This document shows positions 9,138-18,199 of a stretch of DNA of 64,000 nt, in pieces (position 1 is the stretch's first letter; every line of letters begins with the position of its first letter). This stretch comes from Amaricoccus macauensis (GTDB taxonomy: Bacteria; Pseudomonadota; Alphaproteobacteria; Rhodobacterales; Rhodobacteraceae). The notes under the pieces are model-generated. The model did no database searches, was not told where the DNA came from, and saw only the letters and a list, made by a program, of their open reading frames with translations. A program made the position numbers and the translations under genes. Location of the stretch: NCBI RefSeq assembly GCF_014201905.1, contig NZ_JACHFM010000001.1:1316994-1380993 (forward strand), read 5' to 3'.

Positions 9138-10045
9138 GGGCTGGTGAGCGAGTAGAGATCATCCGGCGTCAGCACCAGATCCAGCGCGAGCTTCAGGCAG
9201 ACGCCGATGACGAGGAGCGCGAGCAGGATGCGGAGCTGCTCCGCCCGGAGCCGCGCCGCGAGCGCGACGCCGACCTGTGCCCCGATCACGCCGCCGACCA
9301 GCAGGATGACCGCGAGGAGCACGTCGACCGAGCCGCTCTGCAGCGAGTGCAGGATCGCGGTGAAGGCGGTGACGAACAGGAACTGGAACACCGACGTCCC
9401 GACGACCACCTTGGTCGGCATGCCGATCAGATAAATCATCGCCGGCACCATGATGAAGCCGCCGCCGACCCCCATGATCGCCGCAAGGACACCGACGACC
9501 AGCCCGATCACGAAGGGCGGGATTGCGCTCACGTAGAGCTTCGAGGTGTGGAACCGCATCTTCAGCGGCAGGCCGTGCGCCCAGGTGTGGCGCTTGCGCC
9601 GGACGAGCGCGGCGTTCGGATCCTTGGCCCGCCGCAGCGTGCGCACGCTTTCGACCAGCATCAGCCCGCCGACGGTGCCAAGCATCAGCACGTAGAGCAG
9701 GCTCACCACCAGCTCGAACTGACCCTTGGAGCGCAGGATCTCGAAGGCCCGCACCCCGAGGAAGGATCCCAGAAGACCGCCGACGAGCAGCACGCTCCCC
9801 ATGCGGAAATCCACCGTCTTGCGGCGCATGTGGGCGAGGAAGGCGGAGAACGACGACCCGGCGATCTGGTTCGCCGCCGAAGCAACGGCGACGGTCGGCG
9901 GGATGCCGATGAAGAACAGGAGCGGCGTCAGGATGAAGCCCCCACCGACGCCGAAAAGCCCGGAGAGCAGCCCCACCATCGCACCGATGACCAGAAGCCC
10001 CAGCCCATTGACCGAGACTTCCGCGATCGGGAGATAGATCTGCAT
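9134..10045 (-). CDS. TauE/SafE (TSUP) family anion exporter
   Basis: A 303-residue integral membrane protein with about eight hydrophobic segments. The two family repeats are visible: GAMVGLLSGLFGVGGGFILTPLL near residue 20 and GLVVGVLAAIMGVGGGFIMVPAM near residue 180. These are the duplicated glycine-rich TauE signatures. TSUP members move sulfite, sulfoacetate or related anions out of the cell. The 4-bp overlap with the TIGR02186 gene indicates coupled translation. Substrate is inferred, not shown. Confidence 0.93.
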   Translation of the reverse strand: MQIYLPIAEVSVNGLGLLVIGAMVGLLSGLFGVGGGFILTPLLFFIGIPPTVAVASAANQIAGSSFSAFLAHMRRKTVDFRMGSVLLVGGLLGSFLGVRAFEILRSKGQFELVVSLLYVLMLGTVGGLMLVESVRTLRRAKDPNAALVRRKRHTWAHGLPLKMRFHTSKLYVSAIPPFVIGLVVGVLAAIMGVGGGFIMVPAMIYLIGMPTKVVVGTSVFQFLFVTAFTAILHSLQSGSVDVLLAVILLVGGVIGAQVGVALAARLRAEQLRILLALLVIGVCLKLALDLVLTPDDLYSLTSP

Positions 10046-10184
10046 GATACCGTAGGCGCCGGGGTCGGGGGAGTGGCCCCGAGCCTAGCCGCTGGATCCC
10101 CGTGGGGCCAGCACGAAGCCGTCATGTTACGCGAAAGCCCGCTCCTGTGGCCCCAGAGACTCAGGCAGGACCCGATCGGCGGCC

Positions 10185-10976
10185 TCAGCCGAGCGTTCGG
10201 AGGTAGCGCCGCAGCACCCGCTCGAGCTTCGCTGCCCCGAGCGGCGCCATCGCCTTGGTGTGCTCGTGGCTGATCGCCTCGTTGCTCATGCCCGCGGCCA
10301 TGTTGGTGATGGTCGAGATCGCGGCGACCCGGAGCCCGAGGAAGCGCGCGAGAATCACCTCCGGCACCGTCGACATGCCGACCGCGTCGGCGCCGAGGAT
10401 CCCGAGCGCCCGGATCTCCGCCGGCGTCTCGAAACTCGGACCGGAGTACCAGGCATAAACCCCCTCGGGCAGCGCCACGCCCTCCTCGGCCGCCGCGGCC
10501 GAGAGCGCGGCACGGATGCCGGGATCATAGGCGTCCACCATGTTCACGAACCGCGCGTCGGTCGGCTCACCGAAAAGCGGATTCGTCCCGGCGAAGTTGA
10601 TGTGATCGGCAATGAGCATCAGCTCGCCCGGCGGCACCTCGGGCCGGAACGAGCCGGCCGCGTTGGTCAGGAGCAGCGTCTCGACCCCGAGGTCACGCAG
10701 CGTCTCGAGCGGCGCGCGCATCACGCCCGGATCGCCCTTCTCGTAGTAGTGCGTCCGCCCGCCGAGCACCGCGACCCGCACGCCCTCCAGATCGCCCACC
10801 ACCAGCCGGGGTCGGTGGCCGGAGACCCCCGCGTGCGGAAAGCCGGGAAGATCGGCGTAGTCGATCGCCACGCCCTGCACCGCGTCGGCGAGATGGCCGA
10901 GCCCGGAGCCGAGGATCAGCCCGAGGCGCACGGGCGCGGCGCCAGCGCGCTCTCGAATGGTCTTGATGGCGGTCAT
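10185..10976 (-). CDS. Purine-nucleoside phosphorylase
   Basis: A 263-residue enzyme that splits purine nucleosides with phosphate into base and (deoxy)ribose-1-phosphate. Motifs of the trimeric PNP family are present: LGLILGSGLGHL (phosphate site), GRTHYYEKGDP, LLLTNAAGSF, YSGPSFETPAEIRAL, GMSTVPE and the base-binding ITNMAAG. The ATG at 10976 gives family length. It lies 5 bp after the second permease of the BMP transporter gene set, so imported nucleosides would be cleaved at once. It is probably the last gene of that transcript. Confidence 0.95.
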   Translation of the reverse strand: MTAIKTIRERAGAAPVRLGLILGSGLGHLADAVQGVAIDYADLPGFPHAGVSGHRPRLVVGDLEGVRVAVLGGRTHYYEKGDPGVMRAPLETLRDLGVETLLLTNAAGSFRPEVPPGELMLIADHINFAGTNPLFGEPTDARFVNMVDAYDPGIRAALSAAAAEEGVALPEGVYAWYSGPSFETPAEIRALGILGADAVGMSTVPEVILARFLGLRVAAISTITNMAAGMSNEAISHEHTKAMAPLGAAKLERVLRRYLRTLG

Positions 10977-10981
10977 GGGGA

Positions 10982-11950
10982 TCAGCGTTCCTTGACGTAG
11001 GGCCGGCCGCCGGCCCTGGGCGGGATCGCCTTGCCGACGAAGCCCGCGAGAATGACGACCGTGAGGATGTAGGGCAGCGCCTGCATGAGCTGCACCGGCA
11101 CGACCCCGACCCCGGGGATGGTGATTGCCTGATAGCGGATGCCGATCGCCTCCAGCGCCCCGAAGAGCAGGCAGGCCCCGAGCGCCGGCCATGGCCGCCA
11201 CTTGGCGAAGATGAGCGCCGCGAGCGCGATGAAGCCCTTGCCCGCAGTCATCTCGCGGTTAAATCCCGCCGCCATCGCGGTGGAAAGGTAGGCACCGGCA
11301 AGGCCGCAGAGCACGCCCGCGATCACCACCGCGCCATAGCGCAGCCGCACGACCGAGACGCCCGCGGTATCGACCGCGGCCGGGTTCTCGCCCACCGCGC
11401 GCAGCCTGAGGCCGAAGCGCGTGCGATAGAGCACCCACCAGGTGAGCGGCACCGCCGCCAGCGCGCCATAGACGAGGAGGTTGTGGCCGGAGATGACGTG
11501 CCGGTAGAGCGGTCCGAGCAGCGGTACCGACGCGAGCCGATCCACGAAGGGCCAGCTTATCCCGAGGAACCGCTGGCTCGCCTGCAACTGCGGCGTCTGG
11601 CCGCCCATGCCGAACCAGTTCTGGCCGATGAGCGCGGTCAGTCCCGAGGCCAGGAAGTTGATCGCCACCCCGGATATCAGCTGGTTGCCCTTCAGCGTGA
11701 TGGACGCAAGCCCGTGGATCAGCGCGAGGCAGACCGACGCGGCGATGCCGGCAAGCAGCCCGATCCACGCCGAGCCGGTGACGGCGGCGACCGCCCCCGC
11801 CGCGAAGGCCGCCGCGAGCATCTTGCCCTCGAGGCCGATGTCGAAGATGCCTGCCCGCTCGGAATAGAGCCCGGCGAGACAGGCAAGCAGCAGGGGCGTC
11901 GCGAGGCGAAGGCTGGCGCCGGCAAGCTGAAGGATGGTCTCGAGATCCAT
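10982..11950 (-). CDS. Nucleoside ABC transporter permease (second subunit, NupQ/YufQ-like)
   Basis: A 322-residue inner-membrane permease with about eight or nine membrane segments. LYSERAGIFDIGLEGKMLAAAF near residue 30 is the hallmark of BMP-linked permeases. LRAVGENPAAVDTAGVSV is the coupling-helix region that contacts the ATPase. It starts inside the stop of the preceding permease (ATGA overlap). With its partner it forms the heteromeric channel of a purine-nucleoside importer. Confidence 0.93.
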   Translation of the reverse strand: MDLETILQLAGASLRLATPLLLACLAGLYSERAGIFDIGLEGKMLAAAFAAGAVAAVTGSAWIGLLAGIAASVCLALIHGLASITLKGNQLISGVAINFLASGLTALIGQNWFGMGGQTPQLQASQRFLGISWPFVDRLASVPLLGPLYRHVISGHNLLVYGALAAVPLTWWVLYRTRFGLRLRAVGENPAAVDTAGVSVVRLRYGAVVIAGVLCGLAGAYLSTAMAAGFNREMTAGKGFIALAALIFAKWRPWPALGACLLFGALEAIGIRYQAITIPGVGVVPVQLMQALPYILTVVILAGFVGKAIPPRAGGRPYVKER

Positions 11951-13041
11951 CACGCGGCCCTCCGGCGCAGGAACAGCCGCTGCACCGGCAGGCGCACGAG
12001 GTTTTCGAGCGCGCCGGTGAAGAGGATGACCAGCGCCTGAATGACGACGATCATGTCGCGGCTGATCGAGGGCATGTCGAAGGCAAGTTCCGCGCCGCCC
12101 TGATAGAGCATCCCGAAGAGGATCGCCGCGAGCACGACCCCGACCGGGTGCGAGCGGCCCATCAGCGACACGGCAATGCCGACGAAGCCCGCACCGGCCA
12201 CGTAGTCGAGCACCAGCCGGTGCTGAAAGCCCATCACCACGTTCAGCCCCATCATCCCGGCCATGGCGCCGGAAAGCAGCATGGCGACCATGGTGATTTT
12301 GACCGGGCTGATGCCGGCATAGACCGCCGCGGGCTCGGAATGGCCGAAGGCCCGGATCTCGTAGCCGAGCCGCGTCCGCCAGATCAGCACCCAGGTCAGG
12401 AACGCGGCGACGAGCGCGAGGATCCCCGAGAGGTTCAGCGGCGTCTTCGAGACGCTGACGCCGACGCGGCCAAGCATCTCCTGCATGGTGGGCAGGAACG
12501 TCCCCGGCGGAAAGCCCGCGGTCTCCGGCGCCATCGAGCCCGGCACCTTCAGCACGTTGACGAGCAGGTAGACGATGAGCGCCGAGGCGATGAAGTTGAA
12601 CATGATCGTGGTGATGACCACGTGGCTGCCGCGCTTTGCCTGCAGATAGGCCGGGATCGCCGCCCATGCGGCGCCGAAGAGACCCGCCCCGAGAATGGCG
12701 ACCGGCAGCGCCAGCCACCATGCGGGCCACGGCAGCGCGAGGCAGACGAGCGCCACCCCGAGGCCACCGAGCTGCGCCTGTCCCTCCGCGCCGATGTTGA
12801 AGAGCCCGGCGTGATAGGCGATCGCGACCGAGAGCCCGGTGAAGACGAAGGTGGTGGCGTAGTAGAGCGTATAGCCGATGCCGTAGGACGACCCGAGGCT
12901 GCCCACGAGCAGCAGCCGCATCGCCTCGATCGGATTCTCGCCGATCACGAGAACCACGAGCCCCGCGACGAAGAACGCGAGCGCAAGGTTCAGGAGCGGA
13001 ATGAGCGCGAAATCGACCCAGCGGGGAAGCGCGGACTTCAT
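11950..13041 (-). CDS. Nucleoside ABC transporter permease (first subunit, NupP/YufP-like)
   Basis: A 363-residue permease. YHAGLFNIGAEGQAQLGGLG near residue 80 is the family signature. RAFGHSEPAAVYAGISPVK is the ATPase-contact loop, and GFVGIAVSLMGRSHPVGVVLAA follows further on. Its ATG overlaps the stop of the upstream NYN-domain gene by 4 bp, and its own stop overlaps the next permease start. The permease therefore appears translationally coupled to a gene with no known transport role, which is unusual. Confidence 0.93.
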   Translation of the reverse strand: MKSALPRWVDFALIPLLNLALAFFVAGLVVLVIGENPIEAMRLLLVGSLGSSYGIGYTLYYATTFVFTGLSVAIAYHAGLFNIGAEGQAQLGGLGVALVCLALPWPAWWLALPVAILGAGLFGAAWAAIPAYLQAKRGSHVVITTIMFNFIASALIVYLLVNVLKVPGSMAPETAGFPPGTFLPTMQEMLGRVGVSVSKTPLNLSGILALVAAFLTWVLIWRTRLGYEIRAFGHSEPAAVYAGISPVKITMVAMLLSGAMAGMMGLNVVMGFQHRLVLDYVAGAGFVGIAVSLMGRSHPVGVVLAAILFGMLYQGGAELAFDMPSISRDMIVVIQALVILFTGALENLVRLPVQRLFLRRRAA

Positions 13042-13742
13042 GCCTCTGGTTCCCGCTTCCTCGGTCTCGGCAGGCCGCTATATAGTCCGTCGATGTGCTC
13101 AAAAAGGCCAGGCTCAACACTGCGCCACAAAGGGTCGAGATGAAACTTCACCCCTTCCCGCCGTGCAAGTTTGGCAGCGGGTACGAAATCACTGTCACCT
13201 GCTATCAGAACGATGGTCCCAACTTGCCGCTTAAGCGTGAGTGAAGCGATATCGAGCCCGATCCGCATATCCACCGCCTTTTGTCGGAACGTCGGCCGAA
13301 AATCGGCATCCTCAAGCGAGGGAAACTCTCTCTCGCCCTTCACAAGAGCAGTGAGCACTGAGGGCTTCAGCTCCCAGAGGCTTGCTGGATCGCGCCGGAC
13401 CTCGCCGAGACGAACCGCCATGTTGGCCGTCTTCCGAAGCATGTCGTGGAGCGCGAGCTGAAAGCGTGCAACGTCGGACTTGGCATAGTCGATCGCCTTT
13501 CGGCTGATCGGAAGATGGCCCCGGTCAAGATAGGGCCGCGCATCGTAGTAGAAGGAACGGTAGAGCAGCGAGCGTGCATGCGACCTCCGCTCGATCTTAT
13601 TGATCCGGTCCAGATGCGCCGTGATCATCCGCTTGATCGTCGTACAGACAGCCACTGGATCGCTCATGTCGATCCCGGGTCGGAGCGCAGGGAGGCGCTT
13701 AATGAAATAACCGCCGTCGATAAGGATGGCGACCTGGCTCAT
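13038..13742 (-). CDS. NYN/PIN-like (LabA/DUF88) domain protein inside the nucleoside transporter genes
   Basis: A 234-residue protein starting at MSQVAILIDGGYF. The NYN core is visible: VAILIDGGYF (first acidic metal ligand, near residue 8) and TIVLIAGDSDFVPAAKLARREGVKF (second acidic cluster, about 170-195). These fit the PIN-like metal-dependent nuclease fold. NYN proteins are mostly presumed RNases. The gene lies between the ATPase and permease genes of the BMP transporter and overlaps the permease start by 4 bp. Its base composition looks less GC-rich than its neighbours, and 129 bp of non-coding DNA separates it from the ATPase gene, so it may be a later insertion. Confidence 0.85.
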   Translation of the reverse strand: MSQVAILIDGGYFIKRLPALRPGIDMSDPVAVCTTIKRMITAHLDRINKIERRSHARSLLYRSFYYDARPYLDRGHLPISRKAIDYAKSDVARFQLALHDMLRKTANMAVRLGEVRRDPASLWELKPSVLTALVKGEREFPSLEDADFRPTFRQKAVDMRIGLDIASLTLKRQVGTIVLIAGDSDFVPAAKLARREGVKFHLDPLWRSVEPGLFEHIDGLYSGLPRPRKREPEA

Positions 13743-13835
13743 TGGGCGACTGGAAGGCAAAAAGCCCCAAGGGGTCGGCGCGTCCCTGGATAACGAGGAG
13801 CCACGCGTACTGCCAAGGGGCGGATAGCTCCAAAT

Positions 13836-13852
13836 GTAGCGGCATACGCTAC
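13836..13852. promoter_or_regulatory. Inverted repeat upstream of the NYN gene
   Basis: GTAGCG-GCATA-CGCTAC, a perfect 6-bp stem with a 5-base loop, lies in the 129-bp gap between the ATPase gene and the NYN gene. There is no T-run on either strand, so it is not a convincing terminator. It could be an operator or an RNA structure that moderates read-through into NYN. Confidence 0.35.
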
Positions 13853-13871
13853 CTCTTTCAATGCGATCATC

Positions 13872-15455
13872 TCAATTCGATGCGGTTTGCGCATGTTCCA
13901 CCAGATCAATCCCCGCCATGAGCAGCCCGAGTTCCCGCTCGTCGGTTTCCGCCGCCAGCCGCTCGCCCGAGATCCGGCCGTCGAACATCACGATGATCCG
14001 GTCGGCGAGGGCGCGGATTTCGTCGAGCTCCACCGAGACCAGCAGGATCGCCTTGCCCCGGTCGCGCAGCGCCACGATCTGCCGGTGGATGAACTCGATC
14101 GCCCCGATGTCGACCCCCCGCGTCGGCTGGCCCACGAGGAGCACGTCGGGATCGCGCTCCATCTCGCGGGCGATGACGATCTTCTGCTGGTTGCCGCCGG
14201 AGAAGTTCGCGGTCTTGAGATCACAGGACGCGGGCCGGATATCGAAGCGTTCGATCGCCTCGCGGGCATGGTCGCGGATCGCCGTCCGGTCGAGGGTGAG
14301 CGCCGGCCCACGGAACCGCGCCTCGCCCTGATAGCCGAGGCAGGAATTCTCCCACTCGTCAAACGCCATGACGAGCCCCCGCCGATGCCGGTCCTCCGGG
14401 ATATGCGCGATCCCCGCCTCCCGCCGGTCGCCCGCGTTCGTCGAGCGCGACAGATCGAGCGGCGCGCCCTTCAGCCGGACGCTGCCGCTCGTGGCGGGCC
14501 GGACCCCGGCGAGGACCTCCAGAAGCTCCGACTGGCCGTTGCCCGCGACCCCCGCGACACCGAGGATCTCGCCCGCGCGCAGTGTCAGGCCGATGCCGCG
14601 CAGCCGCTCCACGCCCTGCTCGTCCACGAGGCGCAGCCCCTCCACGTCGAGCATCGCCGGCCCCGGCACGGCCGGCGCCTTCTCGACCCTGAGCAGCACG
14701 CGGCGCCCGACCATCAGCTCCGCGATCTCGGCGGGCGAGGTCTCCGACGTGGTCAGCGTCTTCACCATCTCGCCCCGCCGCATCACGCTCACCGCGTCGG
14801 TGACAGCCATGATCTCGCGCAGCTTGTGGGTGATGAGGATGATCGTCTTCCCCTCGGACTTCAGGTGTTCGAGGATGCGGAACAGGTGATCGGCCTCCGC
14901 CGGCGTCAGGACCCCGGTCGGCTCGTCGAGGATCAGGATATCGCACTCGCGGTAGAGCGCCTTCAGGATCTCCACCCGCTGCTGCAACCCGACGGAAAGC
15001 TCGCCCACAACCGCGTCGGGAGAAACGTCGAGTTCGTACTCGCGCTCGAGCCGCTTCAGTTCCGCCCGCGCCTTGGCGAGCGATGGCCGCAGCAACGCCC
15101 CGTCCTCGGCGCCGAGGACGACGTTCTCCAGCACGGTGAACGGCTCCACCAGCATGAAGTGCTGGTGCACCATCCCGATCCCCGCCCGGATCGCCGCGAG
15201 GCTGTCGGGGATCCGTGTCGGCTTGCCGTTCACCCGGATCTCGCCGGAATCGGCCTGATAGAAGCCATATAGGATCGACATGAGCGTCGACTTGCCCGCG
15301 CCGTTCTCGCCGACGATGCCATGGATCGTGCCGCGATGAACCGCGAGATCGATATCGCGGTTCGCCTGCACCGGACCGAAGCTCTTCGAGATGCCGACGA
15401 GCTCGATGGCCAGATCGCCCGCGCCGGAGCCCAAGCCGGGAGACTCGCCGGGCAT
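13872..15455 (-). CDS. Nucleoside ABC transporter ATP-binding protein (double ATPase, NupO/YufO-like)
   Basis: A 527-residue protein with two fused ATPase domains. The first has Walker A GENGAGKST (near residue 45), signature LSVGLQQRVEI and Walker B LILDEPTGVLTP. The second has a weaker nucleotide loop (GVAGNGQSELL), signature SGGNQQKIVIAREM and LLVGQPTRGVDIG, where the usual aspartate-glutamate is replaced, as is normal in this subfamily. The start at 15455 leaves 7 bp after the BMP gene; the frame runs upstream into that gene but the extension has no domain. It powers the BMP nucleoside importer. Confidence 0.94.
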   Translation of the reverse strand: MPGESPGLGSGAGDLAIELVGISKSFGPVQANRDIDLAVHRGTIHGIVGENGAGKSTLMSILYGFYQADSGEIRVNGKPTRIPDSLAAIRAGIGMVHQHFMLVEPFTVLENVVLGAEDGALLRPSLAKARAELKRLEREYELDVSPDAVVGELSVGLQQRVEILKALYRECDILILDEPTGVLTPAEADHLFRILEHLKSEGKTIILITHKLREIMAVTDAVSVMRRGEMVKTLTTSETSPAEIAELMVGRRVLLRVEKAPAVPGPAMLDVEGLRLVDEQGVERLRGIGLTLRAGEILGVAGVAGNGQSELLEVLAGVRPATSGSVRLKGAPLDLSRSTNAGDRREAGIAHIPEDRHRRGLVMAFDEWENSCLGYQGEARFRGPALTLDRTAIRDHAREAIERFDIRPASCDLKTANFSGGNQQKIVIAREMERDPDVLLVGQPTRGVDIGAIEFIHRQIVALRDRGKAILLVSVELDEIRALADRIIVMFDGRISGERLAAETDERELGLLMAGIDLVEHAQTASN

Positions 15456-15462
15456 CACCGGA

Positions 15463-16464
15463 TCAGGAAACAGGACACTTTCCGTCCGTGCTGTAGTCGT
15501 GCACCGCGATTTCGCCCGAAATGATCTTCGCCTTCGCCGCCTCGGCGGCATCCTTCATCTCCGGGGTGATGAGCTTCTCGTTGAACTCGTCGATCGAGTA
15601 GCCGACGCCATCCTGAGCGAGCCCGAGCACCTGGAGGCCCGGGGTGAACTTGCCATCCTTCACGTCCATCATCGCGTTGTAGGTGGCGAGATCGACCCGC
15701 TTCAGCATCGAGGTCAGCACGTTGCCCGGATGCAGGTAGTCCTGGTTCGAGTCGACGCCGATCCCGAGCTTGCCCGCGTCGGCCGCCGCCTGCAGCACGC
15801 CGATGCCAGTGCCGCCCGCCGCGTGGTAGACCACGTCCGCGCCGCGATCCATCTGGCTCTTCGCCAGCTCGCCGCCCCGGACCGGGTCGTTCCACGCGGC
15901 GCCGGTGGTGCCGGTCATGTTCTGGAACACCTCGGCGTCCGGGTTCGTCGCCTTGACGCCCTGCACGTAGCCGCAGGCGAACTTCTGGATCAGCGGGATG
16001 TCCATGCCGCCGACAAAGCCGACCTTGCCGGTCTTTGACGCCATCGCCGCGAGAAGGCCGACGAGGTAGCTGCCTTCCTGTTCGCCGAACTTCACCGAGC
16101 GGACGTTCGGCTGGTCCACCTGCTCGTCGATGATGACGAAGCTCGTCTCGGGAAACTCCGGCGCCACGGTGCTCATGGCGGTGGCGTAGGAGAAGCCGGT
16201 GACGATGATCGGGTTGTAGCCCTTCTCGGCAAAGCGGCGCAGCGCCTGCTCGCGCTGGGCGTCGTTCTGGAGCTCGAACTCCTCGTAGGCGATGCCGGTC
16301 TCGCTCTTGAAACGCTCGGCGCCCTCGTACGAGGCCTGATTGAATGACCGGTCGAACTTGCCGCCAAGGTCGTAGATCACCGCCGGGTTGGCGTCGGCGG
16401 CATGGGCCGCGGCCCCGGCCATGCATGCGAACGCCAGCGCGGCCAGAGTCTTTCCGAGCATCAT
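15463..16464 (-). CDS. BMP-family nucleoside-binding periplasmic protein
   Basis: A 333-residue solute-binding protein with a signal peptide (MLGKTLAALAFACMAGAAAHAADANP, cleavage near residue 24). The BMP core follows: YDLGGKFDRSFNQASYEGAERF, IIVTGFSYATAM, VGFVGGMDIPLIQKFACGY, YHAAGGTGIGVLQAA and GVDSNQDYL. A GGAGG Shine-Dalgarno sequence 8 bases before the ATG at 16464 supports that start over an in-frame upstream ATG. Family members bind purine nucleosides. It is the first gene of the set bmp-ATPase-NYN-permease-permease-PNP. Confidence 0.94.
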   Translation of the reverse strand: MMLGKTLAALAFACMAGAAAHAADANPAVIYDLGGKFDRSFNQASYEGAERFKSETGIAYEEFELQNDAQREQALRRFAEKGYNPIIVTGFSYATAMSTVAPEFPETSFVIIDEQVDQPNVRSVKFGEQEGSYLVGLLAAMASKTGKVGFVGGMDIPLIQKFACGYVQGVKATNPDAEVFQNMTGTTGAAWNDPVRGGELAKSQMDRGADVVYHAAGGTGIGVLQAAADAGKLGIGVDSNQDYLHPGNVLTSMLKRVDLATYNAMMDVKDGKFTPGLQVLGLAQDGVGYSIDEFNEKLITPEMKDAAEAAKAKIISGEIAVHDYSTDGKCPVS

Positions 16465-16585
16465 GAAATCCACCTCCAAACAAGCCGCGGGGCTGACGTC
16501 GCGCCGTGCCCCGCCCCTCGCGCGGTCGCATCGGGGACAAGTAAGGCCATGGGCCCCCGGCCGGTCAATTGAATTTTCGGCCGGT

Positions 16586-17002
16586 TCAGGTCAGCGGGCG
16601 GCGGAGGACGAGTGCATCCACGGGCGGCCCTGACGCGCGGGTATAGTACCGCGGCCTGCGTCCGGTCTCGACAAACCCGAGCCGCTCATAGAGCGCGCGG
16701 GCGGCGAGGTTCGGCACCGCGACTTCCAGGAACATCTCCTCGGCACCGGCCTCGGCCGTCCGGCGGAACAGGCGGTGGAGGAGGCGGGTGGCGAGCCCGC
16801 GACGCCTTGCCAGCGGGCTGACCGCAAGGGTCAGCAGCTCCGTCTCCGGGCCGGCGATCCGGGCGAGCGCAAAGCCGTCCGCGTCCGAGACAAGCACGAT
16901 CCCCGGCGCGGCGAGGAGGCTCGCGAACTCTGCGGAGGACCACGGCCGGGGCGTGTCGGTGAAGGCGGTCGCGTGCAGCGCCGCGAGCGCCTCAGGCCTC
17001 AT
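16586..17002 (-). CDS. rimI: GNAT acetyltransferase, probable ribosomal-protein-alanine N-acetyltransferase
   Basis: A 138-residue GNAT enzyme. The acetyl-CoA pyrophosphate loop is in LAVSPLARRRGLATRLLHRL (about residues 60-80). MFLEVAVPNLAARALYERLGFVETGRRPRYY matches the RimI C-terminal half. Its start overlaps the end of tsaB by 11 bp, and the tsaB-rimI pairing is widespread, which supports the RimI assignment. Expected role: N-terminal acetylation of ribosomal protein S18. Confidence 0.88.
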   Translation of the reverse strand: MRPEALAALHATAFTDTPRPWSSAEFASLLAAPGIVLVSDADGFALARIAGPETELLTLAVSPLARRRGLATRLLHRLFRRTAEAGAEEMFLEVAVPNLAARALYERLGFVETGRRPRYYTRASGPPVDALVLRRPLT

Positions 17003-17588
17003 CGAGCAGTGGCACCGTCTCGGAGGACGGCGTCGCGTCAGCCGGGCGCAGGTAGAGCGGGCTCGGCGGTTGCGCGGCGTCGAGGCGGCGGAGCGCGATG
17101 CGGGCGACGACGGCGAGATCCGCCCGCTCGCCGCTGGCGGGAGCGTCTTCGGCCGGCCCGGCCTCCGGCTCCGCCACGGGCGCGCCGTCGCGAAACCGCT
17201 GGCGGAGGGTGCCGCGCTTGTCGTGGAGGGTAACGGTCAGATCGCCGTCGCTGCCGTCGGCGAGCGCCTCGAAGACGGTTACGCCGACGGCTGGGACACC
17301 GAGTCCGAGGGAAAGGCCACGCGCGGCCGCGACCGCAAGGCGCAGGCCGGTGAAGTTGCCCGGGCCGGTGACGACCGCGAGCCCGTCGAGATCACCCCAG
17401 GCGTGGCCGGTTTCCGCCAGCAGTTCCTCAAGGAGCGGGATCAGCCGTTCCGCCTGACCGCGGGCCATGGCCTCGTCGCGCTGGCCGAGGATGCGACCGC
17501 CCGAGACGACCGCGGCCGCGCAGTGCGCGGCCGAGGTATCGAAGGCAAGGATGAGGGGCCGCGTTGCGGCCGGGCGGTCAGACACCAA
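16992..17588 (-). CDS. tsaB: tRNA threonylcarbamoyladenosine biosynthesis protein TsaB
   Basis: A 198-residue protein with the ASKHA-fold opening ILAFDTSAAHCAAAVV, the loop VVTGPGNFTGLRLAVAAARGLSLG, and a shortened degenerate second half, all typical of TsaB. It serves as a scaffold for TsaD in making t6A37 on ANN-decoding tRNAs. Its start overlaps the nfuA end by 11 bp and its end overlaps rimI by 11 bp, giving a compact three-gene transcript. Confidence 0.94.
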   Translation of the reverse strand: MVSDRPAATRPLILAFDTSAAHCAAAVVSGGRILGQRDEAMARGQAERLIPLLEELLAETGHAWGDLDGLAVVTGPGNFTGLRLAVAAARGLSLGLGVPAVGVTVFEALADGSDGDLTVTLHDKRGTLRQRFRDGAPVAEPEAGPAEDAPASGERADLAVVARIALRRLDAAQPPSPLYLRPADATPSSETVPLLDEA

Positions 17589-18141
17589 CCGGCCGGACCT
17601 CCTGCACCTCGGGGATGTAGTGCCGGAGCAGGTTCTCGATGCCCATCTTCAGGGTCATGGTCGAGGACGGGCAGCCGGCGCAGGCGCCCTGCATGTGCAG
17701 ATAGACGATGCCGCGATCGAAGCCGTGGAAGGTGATGTCGCCACCGTCCTGCGCCACCGCCGGGCGGACGCGGGTGTCGAGCAGTTCCTTGATCTGGGAG
17801 ACGATCGCCTCGTCTTCGCCGGCATCGCCCGAAGCATGCTCGACGGCGCCCGCGGCACCTTCGATCGCCGGCTGGCCGGACTGGAAATGCTCCATGATCG
17901 CCCCGAGGATACCGGGCTTGATATGGTTCCAGTCCTCGCCCTCGATCTTGGTCACCGTGACGAAGTCAGGACCGAGGAACACGCCCGCGACACCACCGGC
18001 ACCGAAGATCCGGTGCGCGAGGGGTGAGGCCTGTGCCGCGGCATCGTTGGGAAAGTCAGCGGTGCCTGTCTCAAGGACCTTCTGACCGGGCAGAAACTTC
18101 AGCGTCGCCGGGTTCGGCGTGGATTCAGTCTGGATAAACAT
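17578..18141 (-). CDS. NifU-like Fe-S scaffold/carrier protein (Nfu type)
   Basis: A 187-residue protein with an N-terminal Nfu_N domain (FIQTESTPNPATLKFLPG, FGPDF-type segment GVFLGPDFVTVTK) and a C-terminal NifU domain. That domain contains VRPAVAQDGGDITF and the cluster-binding CXXC in GACAGCPSST, near residue 155. The start at 18141 has GGAGG upstream. It carries Fe-S clusters to target proteins. A palindrome resembling an iron-control element lies 59-75 bp upstream (see 18200-18216). Confidence 0.95.
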   Translation of the reverse strand: MFIQTESTPNPATLKFLPGQKVLETGTADFPNDAAAQASPLAHRIFGAGGVAGVFLGPDFVTVTKIEGEDWNHIKPGILGAIMEHFQSGQPAIEGAAGAVEHASGDAGEDEAIVSQIKELLDTRVRPAVAQDGGDITFHGFDRGIVYLHMQGACAGCPSSTMTLKMGIENLLRHYIPEVQEVRPVGV

Positions 18142-18199
18142 GGGAGGAGCCTCCGTCGTTACCGAGGAAATGCGCCTCGGCGGTCCCCGAGTCAAGTGA

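Noticed and set aside
14100-14145. Missing aspartate-glutamate in the second Walker B of the BMP ATPase, considered as a defect
   Set aside because: The QPTRGVD form is normal for the second half of this ATPase subfamily.
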